From: an uncultured Saprospiraceae bacterium
Lineage (GTDB): Bacteria > Bacteroidota > Bacteroidia > Chitinophagales > Saprospiraceae
NCBI GenBank assembly: GCA_937967535.1
Contig: CALCMV010000234.1
Location: forward strand, 1 to 7,533
Length of the DNA: 7,533 nt
Reading direction: 5' to 3'
Shown here: one piece after another, positions 6,871-7,533 of the stretch
Numbering within the stretch: position 1 is the stretch's first letter
How the letters are laid out: every line of letters starts with the position of its first letter
Notes under the pieces: model-generated
Told to the model about the DNA's origin: nothing
Database searches by the model: none
The model's input: only the letters and a program-made list of their open reading frames with translations
Program-made: the position numbers and the translations under genes

Positions 6871-6929
6871 ATGAATGATGGACTATGAACGATAAATTTG
6901 TAGTTCATCATTCGTGTTGAGCTTATTTT
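6871..6929 (+). terminator. 13-bp hairpin plus T-run after the thioredoxin-like gene
   Basis: GAATGATGGACTA (6873-6885) pairs with TAGTTCATCATTC (6901-6913) over 13 positions with a single G-U pair (6881/6905); the stem can be extended by a wobble and an A-T at 6871-6872/6914-6915. The loop is 15 nt. A T-run follows at 6925-6929. It starts 13 bp after the stop codon, the right place for transcription termination, although the T-run lies about 10 nt from the stem, so it is imperfect as an intrinsic terminator. The arm repeats the words 'gaacgat' (6867-6873 and 6887-6893) and 'gatgaatgatg'. Confidence 0.55.
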
Positions 6930-6995
6930 TCGAATGTAAATATTCAAAGATAGGGCAATTTTGTATACTGCTTTTTTTCCTTGAAAATAAAAACG

Positions 6996-7010
6996 CTCAC
7001 CACTGGTGAG
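6996..7010. promoter_or_regulatory. perfect 6-bp inverted repeat upstream of the TctC/Bug-like gene
   Basis: CTCACC (6996-7001) and GGTGAG (7005-7010) are exact reverse complements around the 3-nt spacer ACT. The element ends 19 bp before the ATG of the solute-binding gene, where it could be an operator half-site pair or a small hairpin in the 5' leader. No sequence evidence separates these options, and a 6-bp palindrome can arise by chance. Confidence 0.3.
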
Positions 7011-7029
7011 AGAATTATAAATCGACATT

Positions 7030-7533
7030 ATGAACAAACAACAAATCACCCAAATCGCCACACTCAGCGCATTATTTTTAGGTGCATTTTTCCTGTTTTC
7101 TTTTTTGACAAAACAAGAAAGCACCGTCGAAGTGGACGAAAATAATCAGACCGTCACGACCACCACAGCGATTGACGAAAGCTACTTTGAAGGGAAAACA
7201 ATTGAGTGGATTATCCCTTTCAAAGAAGGCGGCGGGGGCGATACTTGGGCGCGATTCAATGCGCCTTTTCTGCGGAAATATCTGCCCGGAAATCCGGTCA
7301 TAAATGTCGTCAATATTCCCGGGGGCGGTTCGATTAAGGGCGCGAATTTGTTTGTAGAACGGGTGAAACCGGATGGCTTGATGTTATTGGGAACGTCGGG
7401 TTCTACGCAGATGCCTTTCTTGCTCGACGACCCGCGTGTGAAGTACAAATATGCTGATTATAAGGCGATTATGGCTTATCCGAATGGTGGTGTGGTCTAT
7501 GTATCGCCCGACTTGGGGATGCAGTCGGCAAAG
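7030..7533 (+). CDS. TctC/Bug-type tricarboxylate transporter substrate-binding protein, N-terminal part
   Basis: The open frame runs 168 codons to the window edge without a stop, so the C-terminal half is missing. Residues 7-26 are a hydrophobic signal or membrane anchor with no lipobox cysteine; a T-rich linker (30-55) follows. The conserved start of the Bug/TctC fold then appears: KTIEWIIPFKEGGGGDTWAR (56-75), the family's first strand and glycine-rich loop. It is followed by NVVNIPGGGSIKGANLFV (92-109), equivalent to the usual 'NrpGAgG..Ga' block, and VKPDGLMLLGTSGS (112-125), matching 'a.pDGytl'. Known members bind carboxylates or related small molecules outside the cytoplasm for tripartite tricarboxylate transporters or sensory systems; the ligand here is unknown. 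The ATG at 7030 follows an A/T-rich stretch with no Shine-Dalgarno. Transporter membrane genes, if any, would be downstream, outside the window. Confidence 0.85.
   Translation, partial: MNKQQITQIATLSALFLGAFFLFSFLTKQESTVEVDENNQTVTTTTAIDESYFEGKTIEWIIPFKEGGGGDTWARFNAPFLRKYLPGNPVINVVNIPGGGSIKGANLFVERVKPDGLMLLGTSGSTQMPFLLDDPRVKYKYADYKAIMAYPNGGVVYVSPDLGMQSAK

Noticed and set aside
6893..6900. Exact TAnnTTTG (TAAATTTG) that could be a -7 element for the TctC/Bug-like gene
   Set aside because: It lies in the loop of the terminator-like hairpin and has no TTTG at the proper distance upstream.

Overview
The window looks like a piece of a Bacteroidota chromosome. All five genes read left to right. None has a recognisable Shine-Dalgarno sequence: the bases before the starts are A/T-rich, for example 'cacaaattATG' and 'cgacattATG'. 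Two genes are housekeeping-type Gram-negative genes (a VanY-type peptidase lipoprotein and a thioredoxin-fold protein), and a third starts a solute-binding-type protein. The phylum is an inference from these traits; no marker gene is present.

Left part (1-5143): an AT-rich accessory block. Positions 1-182 hold only what may be the decayed tail of an unidentified gene. Then comes a tight two-gene unit, 13 bp apart, that I read as a restriction-modification or related anti-phage system. The first gene (187-1182) encodes a 331-residue methyltransferase-like protein with a motif X-like AEVFTP and a motif I-like EIACGEAPY, but no (D/N)PP(Y/F) catalytic motif. The second (1196-5143) encodes a 1315-residue multidomain protein: an N-terminal region resembling a GIY-YIG (T5orf172-like) nuclease, an SF2 DEAD/DEAH-type translocase, an acidic linker, an Eco57I/TaqI-like N6-adenine methyltransferase with NPPY, and a C-terminal target-recognition region. 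The large protein thus seems to carry cleavage, translocation, methylation and recognition, with the small protein as an obligate or regulatory partner.

Right part (5144-7533): base composition rises sharply (hand counts: 19/60 G+C at 2041-2100, 30/60 at 5701-5760), which suggests the system was acquired. Here lie a VanY-type D,D-/L,D-carboxypeptidase lipoprotein (5313-6116), a thioredoxin/AhpC-like protein with CNHC and a C-terminal GCNIKWK (6304-6858), and the first 168 codons of a TctC/Bug-type solute-binding protein (7030 to the edge).

The gaps between these three genes contain striking low-complexity inverted repeats. Between the peptidase and the thioredoxin-like gene is a roughly 180-nt imperfect hairpin made of GAGAC/GAGAG words on one arm and their complements on the other. 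After the thioredoxin-like gene is a 13-bp hairpin built from 'gaatgatg'-type words, followed by a T-run. They probably act as terminators or belong to a genome-wide intergenic repeat class.

The best candidates for something under-described are the nuclease-helicase-methyltransferase fusion with its NPPY-less methyltransferase-like partner, and the text-like intergenic inverted repeats.
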